NCBI RefSeq assembly: GCF_004801255.1
Contig: NZ_CP036295.1
Span: 3,000,001-3,064,000 of the forward strand
Direction: 5' to 3'
Length of the DNA stretch: 64,000 bases
Source of the DNA: Desulfovibrio desulfuricans
Lineage (GTDB): Bacteria > Desulfobacterota > Desulfovibrionia > Desulfovibrionales > Desulfovibrionaceae
Shown piece after piece: positions 17,880 through 26,787 of the stretch. The notes beneath the pieces are model-generated. The model was not told where the DNA came from, did not search any database, and was given only the letters and a program-made list of their open reading frames with translations. The position numbers were made by a program, and so were the translations under genes. Position 1 is the first letter of the stretch. Each line of letters begins with the position of its first letter.

Positions 17880-18723
17880 ACAGCAAGAGCCTTCAGCAGC
17901 GGCCCCGGCAGCGTGTCCCGCGCAGATGCAAGCGGACAGGGCCTCTTTTGTCGAGGCAGCCGCAACCTTGCAGCCCGGGGGCCGCGCCTGCAGCGCCGCC
18001 TCATGGCACGGGCCTGACTTTGGCCTGACGGCCCTGCTCTATCTTGCTGGGCAATCACTGCCGGTGGGCGGGTTTGCCTGGTCGCAGGGGCTGGCGGCCG
18101 CTGTGGAACGCGGACACGCGGGCACAGCCGAAGGCGTGCGGTGCTGGCTGTGGGGCGTGCTGCGGCTGGGGCTTGCCCGCAATGATCTGCCTCTCCTGCT
18201 GCGCATGCACGCCGCGGCTAGCAGCGCCGATGCCGAGGCGCTGACCCGCTGGAACGCCCTTATGCTGGCCGGGCGCGAGAGCCGCGAGCTGTGGCAGGAA
18301 GAACTGCAGATGGGCCGCGCCCTGCGCCGCGTTTTGCATGATCAGAACATGCTGCTCGCCTGGCCGCTGCCGCAGGACGCGGGCTACACGGCCTGCTTTG
18401 CGGTTGCCGCCGTCATGCTTGACCAGCACGCCCGCAGCATGCAGCCCTTTTGCGACCCTGCCGCCCAACTGCGCGCCGGGGCGGATGCGGCCTGCGCCTA
18501 TGTGTGGAGCTGGCTGCAAAACCAGGTGGCCGTGGCCTGCAAAACCGTGCCGTTGGGGCAGACTGCGGCGCAAAAACTGCTGCTTGAATTTATGCCCGCA
18601 GTGCCGCAGATTGTGGCGCAGGCGGCGGCCCTGCCCGATGACGAAGTGGGCTCAAGCCTGCCGGGCCTGGCCCTGTGCAGCGCAGGGCACGAACGGCAAT
18701 ATACCCGACTTTTCAGGAGTTGA
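17872..18723 (+). CDS. ureF: Urease accessory protein UreF
   Basis: 283 residues, all-helical; bridges UreD and UreG and gates nickel delivery. The core starts [23 protein letters not shown], the UreF hallmark (SLPVGGFxxSxGL). The first ~50 residues are an Ala/Pro/Gln-rich extension with no homology I can name. Start ATG 17872, inside the end of ureE, is the first in frame, but a later start would remove most of the extension. The end is four bases from ureG. Confidence 0.9.
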   Translation: MAEQQEPSAAAPAACPAQMQADRASFVEAAATLQPGGRACSAASWHGPDFGLTALLYLAGQSLPVGGFAWSQGLAAAVERGHAGTAEGVRCWLWGVLRLGLARNDLPLLLRMHAAASSADAEALTRWNALMLAGRESRELWQEELQMGRALRRVLHDQNMLLAWPLPQDAGYTACFAVAAVMLDQHARSMQPFCDPAAQLRAGADAACAYVWSWLQNQVAVACKTVPLGQTAAQKLLLEFMPAVPQIVAQAAALPDDEVGSSLPGLALCSAGHERQYTRLFRS

Positions 18724-18727
18724 AGTC

Positions 18728-19357
18728 ATGACCAACAGACCCTGCCTGCGAGTGGGCGTCGGCGGCCCTGTGGGCTCCGGCAAAACGGCCCTCTTGCGCC
18801 ACCTGTGCATGCGCCTGCGCAAGCACTACAACATGGCCGTCGTCACCAACGACATTTACACCCGCGAAGATGCGGAATTTTTGCTGCGGCACAACGCCCT
18901 TGAGGCCGACCGCATCATCGGCGTGGAGACGGGCGGCTGCCCGCACACCGCCATACGCGAAGACGCCTCCATGAACATACAGGCCATCGAGGAACTTCAG
19001 GCCCGCCATCCCGGCCTTGAGCTGGTGCTGGTGGAGAGCGGCGGCGACAACCTTTCCGCTACTTTCAGCCCGGAGCTGGCCGACCTGACCATCTACGTCA
19101 TCGACGTGAGCGGCGGCGACAAGATTCCGCGCAAGGGCGGCCCCGGCATCACCAAGTCTGATCTGCTCATCATCAACAAGGTTGACCTTGCGCCCATGGT
19201 GCACGCCTCGCTGGACGTGATGGAGCGCGATACCCGCCGCATGCGCGGCGAACGGCCCTATGTGCTCACCGAAATGCTTTCGGGCGCTGGCATCGAGGCC
19301 GTCATTGCCTTTATCATCCGCGAGGGCATGCTGCGCCAGCCGGAAAAGACCGTGTAG
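18728..19357 (+). CDS. ureG: Urease accessory GTPase UreG
   Basis: A 209-residue SIMIBI GTPase that supplies GTP hydrolysis for nickel insertion. P-loop [10 protein letters not shown] (11-20), the metal-binding Cys-Pro-His at 71-73 ([11 protein letters not shown]), ESGGDNL and the NKVDL specificity motif are all present. It is the last gene of the urea locus, followed by a terminator. No nickel transporter or NikR lies in the window. Confidence 0.97.
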   Translation: MTNRPCLRVGVGGPVGSGKTALLRHLCMRLRKHYNMAVVTNDIYTREDAEFLLRHNALEADRIIGVETGGCPHTAIREDASMNIQAIEELQARHPGLELVLVESGGDNLSATFSPELADLTIYVIDVSGGDKIPRKGGPGITKSDLLIINKVDLAPMVHASLDVMERDTRRMRGERPYVLTEMLSGAGIEAVIAFIIREGMLRQPEKTV

Positions 19358-19403
19358 CACCGCTTACGGCGCGGCTGGGCCGACTGGACCGGCTGCCGAC
19401 GCA

Positions 19404-19436
19404 AAAAGCCCGCATGACAATTTCATGCGGGCTTTT
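19404..19436. terminator. Bidirectional terminator between ureG and prfA
   Basis: A 14-bp stem (AAAAGCCCGCATGA with TCATGCGGGCTTTT) and a 5-base loop. A T-run follows on the + strand and an A-run precedes it, so it can stop both ureG (+) and the convergent prfA (-) transcripts. Confidence 0.9.
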
Positions 19437-19462
19437 TTACTGATGTATACTTTTGCAGGCTG

Positions 19463-20533
19463 CTAGTCTGTGGCCTGGGCTTTGAGGGCATCCGCCTGGG
19501 CGGCGGTGCTCAGCGCCACCACCAGAGACTCGATTTCGCCTTCCATGATGCGGTCCAGAGAATACAGGGTCAGGTTGATGCGGTGATCCGTGCAGCGCCC
19601 CTGTGGAAAATTGTAGGTGCGGATACGCTCGGAGCGGTCGCCCGAACCCACCTGCGACTTGCGGTCAGCTGATATTACGGAATCGTGCCGTTCACGCTCT
19701 GCGGCCAGGATGCGCGAGACCAGCACCTTCATGGCGCGGGCCTTGTTTTTGTGCTGCGAGCGTTCGTCCTGACAGGTCACCACGGTGTTGGTGGGCAGGT
19801 GCGTGATGCGCACGGCCGATTCCGTCTTGTTGACGTGCTGGCCGCCAGCGCCGGAAGCGCGGTAAATATCGATGCGCAGGTCATCAGGGCGTATCTCCAC
19901 GTCCACTTCTTCCGCCTCGGGCATAACGGCCACGGTGGCGGCGGAGGTGTGGATGCGGCCCTGCGCCTCGGTGGCGGGCACACGCTGCACGCGGTGAGTG
20001 CCTGCCTCAAACTTGAGGTGGCTGTACACCCTGTTGCCGCTGATAAGGCAGATGACTTCCTTGAGGCCGCCCGATTCGGAGGCCGACTCGCTCAACATTT
20101 CCACCTTCCAGCCCTTAATTTCAGCATAGCGCGTATACATGCGGAAAAGGTCGGCGGCAAACAGGGCCGCTTCTTCGCCGCCTGTGCCAGCGCGAATTTC
20201 AAGGATGGTGTTTTTTTCGTCCAGCGGGTCCTTGGGCAGCAGCAGGAGCTTGAGCTCCTGCTCAACCTCCGGCAGTTCGGCTTCGATACGGCGCAGATCT
20301 TCCTGCGCCAGTTCGCGCATTTCGGGGTCTTCGTCGCGCAGCAGCAGCTTGTTTTCAGCCTGCTCCTGCATCAATGCCCGGTGGCGGCGAAACATTTCCA
20401 CTATTTCACGCAGATCGGCATGGGCCTTGGTGAGCTTGCGGTAGTGTTCCTGATCGTTGAACACATCCGGCTCGGCCAGAGCGTGCTCCAGCTCCATGAA
20501 CTTTTTTTCCAGACCTTCCAATTTGGCGAACAT
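19463..20533 (-). CDS. prfA: Peptide chain release factor 1
   Basis: 356 residues; releases the peptide at UAA and UAG. The tripeptide recognition motif Pro-Ala-Thr is at 186-188 (RVPATE), the form that marks RF1 rather than RF2. The catalytic GGQ is at 230-232 ([13 protein letters not shown]). The start ATG follows GGAGACACCAT. The usual partner gene prmC (GGQ methyltransferase) is not downstream here; the convergent ureG terminator follows instead. It is probably in an operon with rpmE and the DUF1385 gene. Confidence 0.97.
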   Translation of the reverse strand: MFAKLEGLEKKFMELEHALAEPDVFNDQEHYRKLTKAHADLREIVEMFRRHRALMQEQAENKLLLRDEDPEMRELAQEDLRRIEAELPEVEQELKLLLLPKDPLDEKNTILEIRAGTGGEEAALFAADLFRMYTRYAEIKGWKVEMLSESASESGGLKEVICLISGNRVYSHLKFEAGTHRVQRVPATEAQGRIHTSAATVAVMPEAEEVDVEIRPDDLRIDIYRASGAGGQHVNKTESAVRITHLPTNTVVTCQDERSQHKNKARAMKVLVSRILAAERERHDSVISADRKSQVGSGDRSERIRTYNFPQGRCTDHRINLTLYSLDRIMEGEIESLVVALSTAAQADALKAQATD

Positions 20534-20660
20534 ATGGTGTCTCCAACACGCTGTGGACGGAAAACGAAAAAAGACGCGTCGCTGTCAGCCCAAAAGGCCG
20601 CCCGACGTGGCCGCACTGCCGCAAGCAGCGCCGCCGGGAGCGCTCAGCAGGACGGCTGCG

Positions 20661-21707
20661 CTATTGCGCGGTGTAGGCTACGGTGTGCACCCTTGCGCCG
20701 TCGTCGGGACCAAGGGCCTCGCGCAGGGCCACTACCGCCACCTCAAGCTGGCTTTCGTCAGGCTCGTAGGTGGTCAGCCGTTGCAGGGCAAGCCCGGGCG
20801 CACGCAAAATGGTCGCCCAAAAACCCTCGCGCAGCCTGGCCGCATAGCGGATAAGCTCGTAGGCCAGCGCACTGATGGGCACCATCAGCAGCAGCTTGAC
20901 CGCAATGGTCAGGGCGTGCTTGGCCACCTCGCCCTGCGGCGTGTAGAAGTGCAGCATCAGGGGAACCAGCACCGCGTGCAGCAATATGGAAATGCTGATC
21001 ACAAACAGCAAAAACGTGGTTCCGCAACGCGGGTGCAGGCGGCTTTTGCCCATGGCATTTGCGGCATCCACATCGCCACCGGCCTCGTAGGCATGGATGG
21101 TTTTGTGCTCTGCCCCATGGTACTGAAAAACACGGCGGATATCAGGCACATACGAGATAGCCTTGATATACCCCATGAAGATGCAGCACTTGAAAAAGCC
21201 GTCCCAGAGATGGAACGAAAGCCCTTCCACATCTCCGCCCACTCGCAGCCACATCATGCCCAGCGAAAGCAGATGCGGCACGACGACAAAAAGTCCCACC
21301 GCCATCAGCAGGGCCATGACCAGCGTCAGCACCAGATGCCAGCCGGAGATTTCCTCCTGCTCGCTCTGGGCCGCCGCCTCAACCGAGCGGTTGAGCGCCT
21401 TGATGCCGTTGACGAGGGTTTCGAGCAGCACAGGAAACCCGCGCAAAAAAGGTTTTTTGAGCAGCGGGTTGCTCGTGAGCGAAAACCACGGGCAACGCAT
21501 GGCGCGAATGCCGCCGTCGGCCTGGCGCACCGCCAGCCCGTAGACGTCCCCGTGGCGCATCATCACGCCTTCCATGACGGCCTGACCGCCCACCGGGGCG
21601 CACTCCGCAGTCAAAAGAGCGAGGGCAAGCCGCAGCACACCGCTGGCGCACATGGTGCGTGGCGCGATTTGCCGCAAGCCTGCCCGCCGCGAACTTTCGG
21701 GCGTCAT
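20661..21707 (-). CDS. DUF1385 membrane protein
   Basis: About 348 residues. The DUF1385 signature VGGQAVMEGVMMRHGDVYGLAVR lies near the start, and the middle and C-terminal parts hold several hydrophobic segments (LVLTLVMALLMAVGLFVVVPHLL, a long stretch around FLLFVISISILLHAVLVPLM). YHGAEHKTIHAYE is the conserved His-rich signature of the family, and CGTTFLLFV follows. Function is unknown; the family repeatedly sits between rpmE and prfA, as here. The start is uncertain: ATG 21707 avoids overlap with rpmE but has no good ribosome-binding site, and ATG 21653 is an alternative. Confidence 0.85.
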   Translation of the reverse strand: MTPESSRRAGLRQIAPRTMCASGVLRLALALLTAECAPVGGQAVMEGVMMRHGDVYGLAVRQADGGIRAMRCPWFSLTSNPLLKKPFLRGFPVLLETLVNGIKALNRSVEAAAQSEQEEISGWHLVLTLVMALLMAVGLFVVVPHLLSLGMMWLRVGGDVEGLSFHLWDGFFKCCIFMGYIKAISYVPDIRRVFQYHGAEHKTIHAYEAGGDVDAANAMGKSRLHPRCGTTFLLFVISISILLHAVLVPLMLHFYTPQGEVAKHALTIAVKLLLMVPISALAYELIRYAARLREGFWATILRAPGLALQRLTTYEPDESQLEVAVVALREALGPDDGARVHTVAYTAQ

Positions 21708-21744
21708 GCCAGAGCTGGAATCCCGGTAAAGGCCCGACCCTTGC

Positions 21745-21957
21745 TTACTTCTGGTCAAACTTAGCGTACTTCTTGCGGAAGCGGTCGATACGACCAGCGG
21801 TATCAAGAAAACGCTGCTTGCCGGTGAAGAAAGGATGGCAAGCGGAGCAAACTTCCACGTTGACCTGTTCGCCCTTGGTGGAGAGCACGTGCTCTTCATT
21901 GCCGCAAGCGCAGGTAATGGTGGCGTTGAACACTTTGGGATGGATATCGTTTTTCAT
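21745..21957 (-). CDS. rpmE: 50S ribosomal protein L31 (zinc-binding form)
   Basis: 70 residues starting [19 protein letters not shown]. Cysteines in CACG and CSACH give the zinc-binding (C+) version. The start ATG 21957 has GAGGTAGCTGTC upstream; a longer frame to 22047 is not supported by homology. Confidence 0.96.
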   Translation of the reverse strand: MKNDIHPKVFNATITCACGNEEHVLSTKGEQVNVEVCSACHPFFTGKQRFLDTAGRIDRFRKKYAKFDQK

Positions 21958-22187
21958 GACAGCTACCTCGTGAACGCGGCATAATCCGGCTTGTTGAGCA
22001 TTTCGGACGCCCGCGCGTTTTACCCTTGGCGCGACATAGTGCCGCACAAGGGCAAGCTATATAGCGCTCTTTTACTTCTTTGGCAAGTGCGGCGCACAGG
22101 CTTGGGCATAAAACGGTTTTGCGGGCTTGCCGCAATTTTTTTGCGGCCCCGTCGCACTCCCTGCGGGGACGTCTCACCATACCCTTC

Positions 22188-22216
22188 TTGTGGTTGCGCC
22201 GCCAAGCAGATATAAG
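22188..22216 (+). promoter_or_regulatory. Candidate sigma-70 promoter of tlyA
   Basis: TTGTGG, 17 bases, then TATAAG. The -10 box ends only six bases before the tlyA ATG at 22223, which would place the transcription start on or next to the A of the start codon. Confidence 0.55.
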
Positions 22217-22222
22217 ACCTCC

Positions 22223-22987
22223 ATGCCAAAATCACCCAGACAACGCGCCGACCAGCTCGTCTTTGAGCAGGGTCTTGCCGAAAGCCGCGAGCAGGCCCGC
22301 CGCCTTATCATGGCGGGCAAAATCATTCTTGAGCAAACCGTGCCCGGCGCGCCGCCGCAGGTTGTTCCCAAGCCTGGGCATCCTTTTGCCGCCGACACGG
22401 TCTTTGCCCTGCTGGAGCCGGAGCGCTACGTGAGCCGGGGAGCCTACAAGCTTTTGACCATCCTTGAACACTTCAGGCTGGATGTGTCCGGCTTTGTGTG
22501 CCTCGACGCCGGGGCCTCCACCGGGGGCTTTACCGACTGCCTGCTGCAAAGGGGCGCTGCACGGGTCTACGCTGTGGACGTGGGCAAAAACCAGCTGCAC
22601 GAACGCCTGCGCGCCGACGGGCGGGTGATCAACCTTGAGGGCGTCAACCTGCGCCACGCGGACCAAAGCCTCATACCCGAGATGGTCGATCTGGTGGTTG
22701 CGGATGTTTCCTTTATTTCGCTCACCCTGGTGCTGCCCTCGTGCATGCCCTGGCTCAAGCCCGGCGGCATGCTGGCCACGCTCATCAAACCGCAGTTCGA
22801 GCTTGGGCCCGGCGAGACCGTCAAGGGCGTTGTGCGCGACGAGGCCGCCCGGCAGCGCGCGGTGGACAAGATACTGCTGTTTACCCAGGCCAATCTGGGC
22901 CTTGCCTGTCAGGGGGTGCTGCCCGCAGCCATCAAGGGCCCCAAGGGCAATCAGGAATACATGGCCCTGTTTGCGCGGCAGGGCTAG
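22223..22987 (+). CDS. tlyA: TlyA-family rRNA methyltransferase
   Basis: 254 residues. An N-terminal S4 RNA-binding domain (about 1-65, RADQLVFEQGLAESREQARRLI) leads an FtsJ/RrmJ-type methyltransferase domain with SAM motif LDAGASTGGFTDCLL. TlyA proteins 2'-O-methylate 16S and/or 23S rRNA; they were once misnamed hemolysins. No Shine-Dalgarno is visible before ATG 22223 and the promoter is almost on top of the start, so the message may be leaderless. Confidence 0.9.
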   Translation: MPKSPRQRADQLVFEQGLAESREQARRLIMAGKIILEQTVPGAPPQVVPKPGHPFAADTVFALLEPERYVSRGAYKLLTILEHFRLDVSGFVCLDAGASTGGFTDCLLQRGAARVYAVDVGKNQLHERLRADGRVINLEGVNLRHADQSLIPEMVDLVVADVSFISLTLVLPSCMPWLKPGGMLATLIKPQFELGPGETVKGVVRDEAARQRAVDKILLFTQANLGLACQGVLPAAIKGPKGNQEYMALFARQG

Positions 22988-23020
22988 CGCAGGGGAGCGA
23001 CTCGCCGCCCGCAGGGCAGG

Positions 23021-24283
23021 CTAATCATTATCCGTCAGAGGGTCGCTGTCTGACGCGGCGCCGTCCTCTTCATCAGGCTGGGCGGGCGTGGCGACGCTTT
23101 TTTTTACCGCAGGCGTAAACAGCCGCCCGCGCTGCACGGCCTTGCTGCCAAACCTGCCGCGCAAATCGTCCAGGGCCGCGTCCAGCTTTTGCCGCCGGGC
23201 TTCAACCTGCGGGTCCAGCCCCTGCGTGGCGGGCTTGACCGCGCCCGGCAAAAGCAGCTGGGCCACCGGCGCGTCAAAGCCGGAAACCCCAAGCCCGATG
23301 AGCCGCACCGGCTGGGGCAGCTGCAGCTCGCGCAGCAGTGCGCAACCAACATCAAAGATGGTTTCCGTGGCGTTTATGCCTTCCGGCAGGCTACGCGAGC
23401 GGGTGATCTGCCTGAAATCCGCAAACTTGACCTTGAGCGTCACCGTGCGCCCCCTATACCCGTGCCGCCGCAGCGAGGCCCCCACACGTTCGGCATGCGC
23501 CAGCAGCATGCGTTGCAAAAACTTGCGGTCGCGCGTGTCCTCCGTAAAGGTGCACTCCGCGCTTTCGCTCTTGGCGGTCCGCTCCGTCTCCACCCCGCGC
23601 GGATCGCGCCCGTGCACGCGTTCATACAGCACCCCGCCCCACTTGCCGTATTTGCGCACCATAAAATCCTGACTGTAGCGGCGCAGCTGCCCCACAGTAC
23701 GCACGCCCAGCCCTTGCAGGCTCTGCACCATGCGCTTGCCCACGCCGGGTATTTTGCCCACCGGCAGGGTAAACAAAAAATCGTCCACATCCTCCTGCCG
23801 CAAAATATACACGCCGTCGGGCTTGTTGATGTCCGAGCATATCTTGGCCAGAAACTTTACCGGGGCCACCCCGGCGGAGCAGGTCAGCCCGCCCGTGACC
23901 TCGCGCACGCGAGCCTTCATGCGCAAAACAAGCTCCTCCAGCGAGCCAAAAAGGCGCTCAAGCCCTTTGCCGTCCACATAGGCCTCGTCCACGCTGGCCT
24001 GCTCCACAAGAGGCGAAAACTCCCCCAGCGCGGCCATGATGGCCCGCGAGAGCTCTGCATAGCGCTCATAACGGCCACGCACCACGATGGCCTGCGGGCA
24101 GAGCCTGCGGGCCGTGGCCATGGGCATGGCCGAATGCACGCCAAAGACCCGCGCCTCGTACGAACAGGTGGAAACCACGCCCCGCTGCTCACCCCCCACA
24201 ATCACGGGCTTGCCGCGCAGGGACGGTTCGTCCATCTGCTCTACCGATGCAAAAAAGGCATCCATGTCTATGTGGATGATCAT
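23021..24283 (-). CDS. dinB: DNA polymerase IV (Y-family translesion)
   Basis: 420 residues. IIHIDMDAFFASVEQMDEPSL at the N-terminus carries the first catalytic Asp, and QASVDEAYVDG the Asp-Glu pair. The helix-hairpin-helix (GKIPGVGKRMVQSLQGLGV) and little-finger domains follow. The last ~35 residues are acidic and low-complexity (EEDGAASDSDPLTDND). No classical beta-clamp-binding tail is obvious. The ribosome-binding site is weak (GGAATATTGCC). Confidence 0.95.
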   Translation of the reverse strand: MIIHIDMDAFFASVEQMDEPSLRGKPVIVGGEQRGVVSTCSYEARVFGVHSAMPMATARRLCPQAIVVRGRYERYAELSRAIMAALGEFSPLVEQASVDEAYVDGKGLERLFGSLEELVLRMKARVREVTGGLTCSAGVAPVKFLAKICSDINKPDGVYILRQEDVDDFLFTLPVGKIPGVGKRMVQSLQGLGVRTVGQLRRYSQDFMVRKYGKWGGVLYERVHGRDPRGVETERTAKSESAECTFTEDTRDRKFLQRMLLAHAERVGASLRRHGYRGRTVTLKVKFADFRQITRSRSLPEGINATETIFDVGCALLRELQLPQPVRLIGLGVSGFDAPVAQLLLPGAVKPATQGLDPQVEARRQKLDAALDDLRGRFGSKAVQRGRLFTPAVKKSVATPAQPDEEDGAASDSDPLTDND

Positions 24284-24367
24284 GGCAATATTCCAGGGCT
24301 GGCTTCACTGCGAGGTAAGGCGAGCTTTTACAGGCTACTTTTTTATTTCGTCAATACAGGTTTAAAA

Positions 24368-24612
24368 GATGGATTTTGCCCTCCGGCAAGGGAAAGGCCC
24401 GTTTCAGGACAGCAACCCGCAATGATGGCAGTCGCAGCTCACCTAAGAGAGATTTTGCCCTCCGGCAAGGAAGAACTGTTTTTTACGCAATGAGTGTACT
24501 CGCGTTAGTCGTTGCGACGCAGGAAGCTACGAATAAAGACAGCAACGATTTATGGTACACTCCTCGCAAAACACCGTTCTGACGCAGCCGGAGAACAAAA
24601 GAGCCTTATGTG
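24368..24612. repeat. Dispersed ~245-bp non-coding element, copy A
   Basis: This fills most of the 337-base gap between dinB and ybaL. It contains a perfect 20-bp direct repeat (24372-24391 and 24451-24470, core TTTGCCCTCCGGCAAGG), GGCCCGTTTCAGG, GAGTGTACTC and CTGACGCAGCCGG. The same boxes occur in the same order and with similar total length at 29490-29734. No protein is encoded. Confidence 0.55.
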
Positions 24613-24620
24613 AACCGCGA

Positions 24621-26309
24621 CTAGTCGAGCTTTTCGCGCACGCGTGCCAACTCAGACTGCACATAAACCTCAGGCGCGCCCGCCGTGCGCAGCAAGTGTT
24701 CCGCCATGGCCAGCGCCACCTCGCGCTCGCCGCTGAACACGGCGTCCACGCCCTGCCCGCGCAGCGACCGGGCCTCGCTCACAAAGGCCGTGTGGGCCAG
24801 TACGGGCACGTGCGGGTTTACGGAGCGGGCAATGTGGGTCACTTCGCCCGCAGCAATACTGACGGAGGTCAGCAACAGGGCCTCGGCCTTTTCCAGACCC
24901 GCCTTGCGCAGCACCTCGGCCTGCATGGCGTCGCCGTGCACCACGGGCAGCCCTTCGCCCAGCAGCTGCCGCACGGTGTCGATGTTCATCTCCACCACCA
25001 CAGGCAGCATGCCGCCGTGCCGCAAGATGCTGCAACAGCTACGCCCCACCGGGCCGTAGCCCACTACCACCACCAGCGCGCGGTCGCCCTCGCCCGGCGC
25101 AACCAGACAGGCGTCATGCTCGGCATGGTCGCCGTGCTTGCGGTTTTCCCATTTTTGGGCCAGCTCCTTGGCCTTGCGGTAGAGCATGGGGTTGAACGTG
25201 ATGGAAATGATGGCCGCCGGAATAAGGGCGTTGTTCACCCGCTGGTCAAAAACCCCCAGGCTGATACCAAGCCCGGCAAGAATGAACGAAAACTCGCCCA
25301 CCTGCGCCAGCGATGCGGCAACGGGCAGTCCCAGTCTGGCGGGTTTGCGAAACAGGTTTGTCATCAGCAGCGCCCCGAGAGGCTTGACCACCATAATCAC
25401 CAGCAGGGTTACCAGCATGAGGGGCCAGTCTTGCAACAGCGAGGCAGGGTCAAACAGCATGCCCACAGAAACAAAAAACAGCACGGCAAAGGCGTCGCGC
25501 AGGGGCAGGGCCTCGGCGGCGGCGCGAGCGCTGAACTCGGACTGCCCCACCACCATGCCCGCCAAAAACGCGCCAAGCGCCATGGACGCCCCAAAAAACT
25601 GGGCTGCCGCCACGGCGATGCCCAGGGCCAGAGCCAGAACCGCCAGGGTAAACAGGTCGCGGGTTCCCGTGCGGGCCACATAGCCCAGAAAAAGCGGAAT
25701 CAGCTTTTGCCCGGCCACCAGCGTAAAGACCGAGAGCGCCCCCAACTTGAGCAGGGTCATGCCCAACGCGCTCCAGAACTGACCGCCGGGCGACAGCACC
25801 GAGGGCAGCAACACCAGCAGCAGGATGGTAAAAATGTCTTCCACCACCAGCCAGCCAAGAGCCACATGCCCCGTGGGATTGTGCAGGTCGTGGTTGTCTG
25901 CCAGCACGCGGGTGAGCACAACGGTGCTGGCGACGGCGATGGCCATGCCGTACACCGCGCCCGACAGCAAATCAAAACCCAAAAGATGCAACAGCCCCAT
26001 GCTGGCCGCGGTAGCCATGGAAATCTGCACCACGGCTCCGCCGGTCGCAATGAAGCCCACGGCCAGCAGGTCCTTGAGGTGAAAATGCAGACCCACGCCG
26101 AACATCAGCAGGATAACGCCAATCTCGGCGCACTGGGCCGCTGTGGAGGCGTCGGCCACAAAACCGGGCGAATGCGGCCCCACGATGATGCCCGCCAGCA
26201 GATAGCCCACCAGGGGCGAGAGGCGCAGTTTCTGGGTGATAAAACCAAGAACCAGAGCGGCGGAAAGCCCTCCGGCAAGCGTAAGGATAAGATTTACGTC
26301 ATGGGGCAT
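24621..26309 (-). CDS. ybaL: Cation:proton antiporter, YbaL/Kef type (CPA2)
   Basis: 562 residues. About 12 membrane segments of a Na+/H+-exchanger fold (about 1-375) precede a cytoplasmic TrkA-N/RCK nucleotide-binding domain (VVVGYGPVGRSCCSILRHGGM). Opening residues LAGGLSAALVLGFITQKLRLSPLVGYLLAGI and GVILLMFGVGLHFHLKDLLAV resemble E. coli YbaL closely. Kef-type proteins exchange K+ for H+ and are gated by ligands of the RCK domain. Start ATG 26309 is chosen over 26336 because AAAGGAGC lies just upstream. It is the last gene of a probable hom-ATP-grasp-yjbQ-ybaL operon. Confidence 0.9.
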   Translation of the reverse strand: MPHDVNLILTLAGGLSAALVLGFITQKLRLSPLVGYLLAGIIVGPHSPGFVADASTAAQCAEIGVILLMFGVGLHFHLKDLLAVGFIATGGAVVQISMATAASMGLLHLLGFDLLSGAVYGMAIAVASTVVLTRVLADNHDLHNPTGHVALGWLVVEDIFTILLLVLLPSVLSPGGQFWSALGMTLLKLGALSVFTLVAGQKLIPLFLGYVARTGTRDLFTLAVLALALGIAVAAAQFFGASMALGAFLAGMVVGQSEFSARAAAEALPLRDAFAVLFFVSVGMLFDPASLLQDWPLMLVTLLVIMVVKPLGALLMTNLFRKPARLGLPVAASLAQVGEFSFILAGLGISLGVFDQRVNNALIPAAIISITFNPMLYRKAKELAQKWENRKHGDHAEHDACLVAPGEGDRALVVVVGYGPVGRSCCSILRHGGMLPVVVEMNIDTVRQLLGEGLPVVHGDAMQAEVLRKAGLEKAEALLLTSVSIAAGEVTHIARSVNPHVPVLAHTAFVSEARSLRGQGVDAVFSGEREVALAMAEHLLRTAGAPEVYVQSELARVREKLD

Positions 26310-26366
26310 GGATGGTGCTCCTTTGGGGCCATGCAAAGGCAGGCCGCAAGCAGCTGAACGCCCTCG

Positions 26367-26780
26367 CTACTCGTCGGACTTCAGCCACTGCAGCCACAGG
26401 GTGCGGCGGCGGGGGCCATCCCCCTCGCACAGATAAACAGACTGCCACGTGCCAAGGCGCAGCTCGCCCTTTTCCACAATCAGCAAGAGGGACGGCCCGT
26501 GCAGCGTGGTTTTGATGTGTGCGTCGCTGTTGCCCTCGGCATGGCGGTAATCGCCGTGCTCCGGCGCAAGGCGGCTAAAGAAGGACAACATGTCGCGCTT
26601 TACGTCGGGGTCGGCCCCCTCGTTGACCGTAAGGCCGCAGGTGGTGTGCGGGCAAAACAGGGCCAAGGCCCCGCTCTGCCAGTGACCGCCGGTTGTCTTG
26701 CCGCGTACCAGGGCGCGCAGCTCGGCGGTGATGTCGATCATTTCACAACGGCTGCGTGTGGTTATTTCAAGATGTTCCAC
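26367..26780 (-). CDS. yjbQ: YjbQ-family (UPF0047) protein
   Basis: 137 residues, full length for the family. PHTTCGLTVNEGADPDVKRD, HAEGNSDAHIKTTLHG and LGTWQSVYLCEGDGPRRR are the conserved blocks. YjbQ proteins show weak thiamine-phosphate synthase activity, but the true role is unsettled. The start lies seven bases after the ATP-grasp gene, so they are co-transcribed. Confidence 0.93.
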   Translation of the reverse strand: MEHLEITTRSRCEMIDITAELRALVRGKTTGGHWQSGALALFCPHTTCGLTVNEGADPDVKRDMLSFFSRLAPEHGDYRHAEGNSDAHIKTTLHGPSLLLIVEKGELRLGTWQSVYLCEGDGPRRRTLWLQWLKSDE

Positions 26781-26787
26781 AACTGCC

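Noticed and set aside
24552..26357. 601-residue reading frame opposite ybaL
   Set aside because: A shadow of the antiporter gene: His/Gln-rich with no family resemblance, while the minus strand encodes a clear membrane protein.
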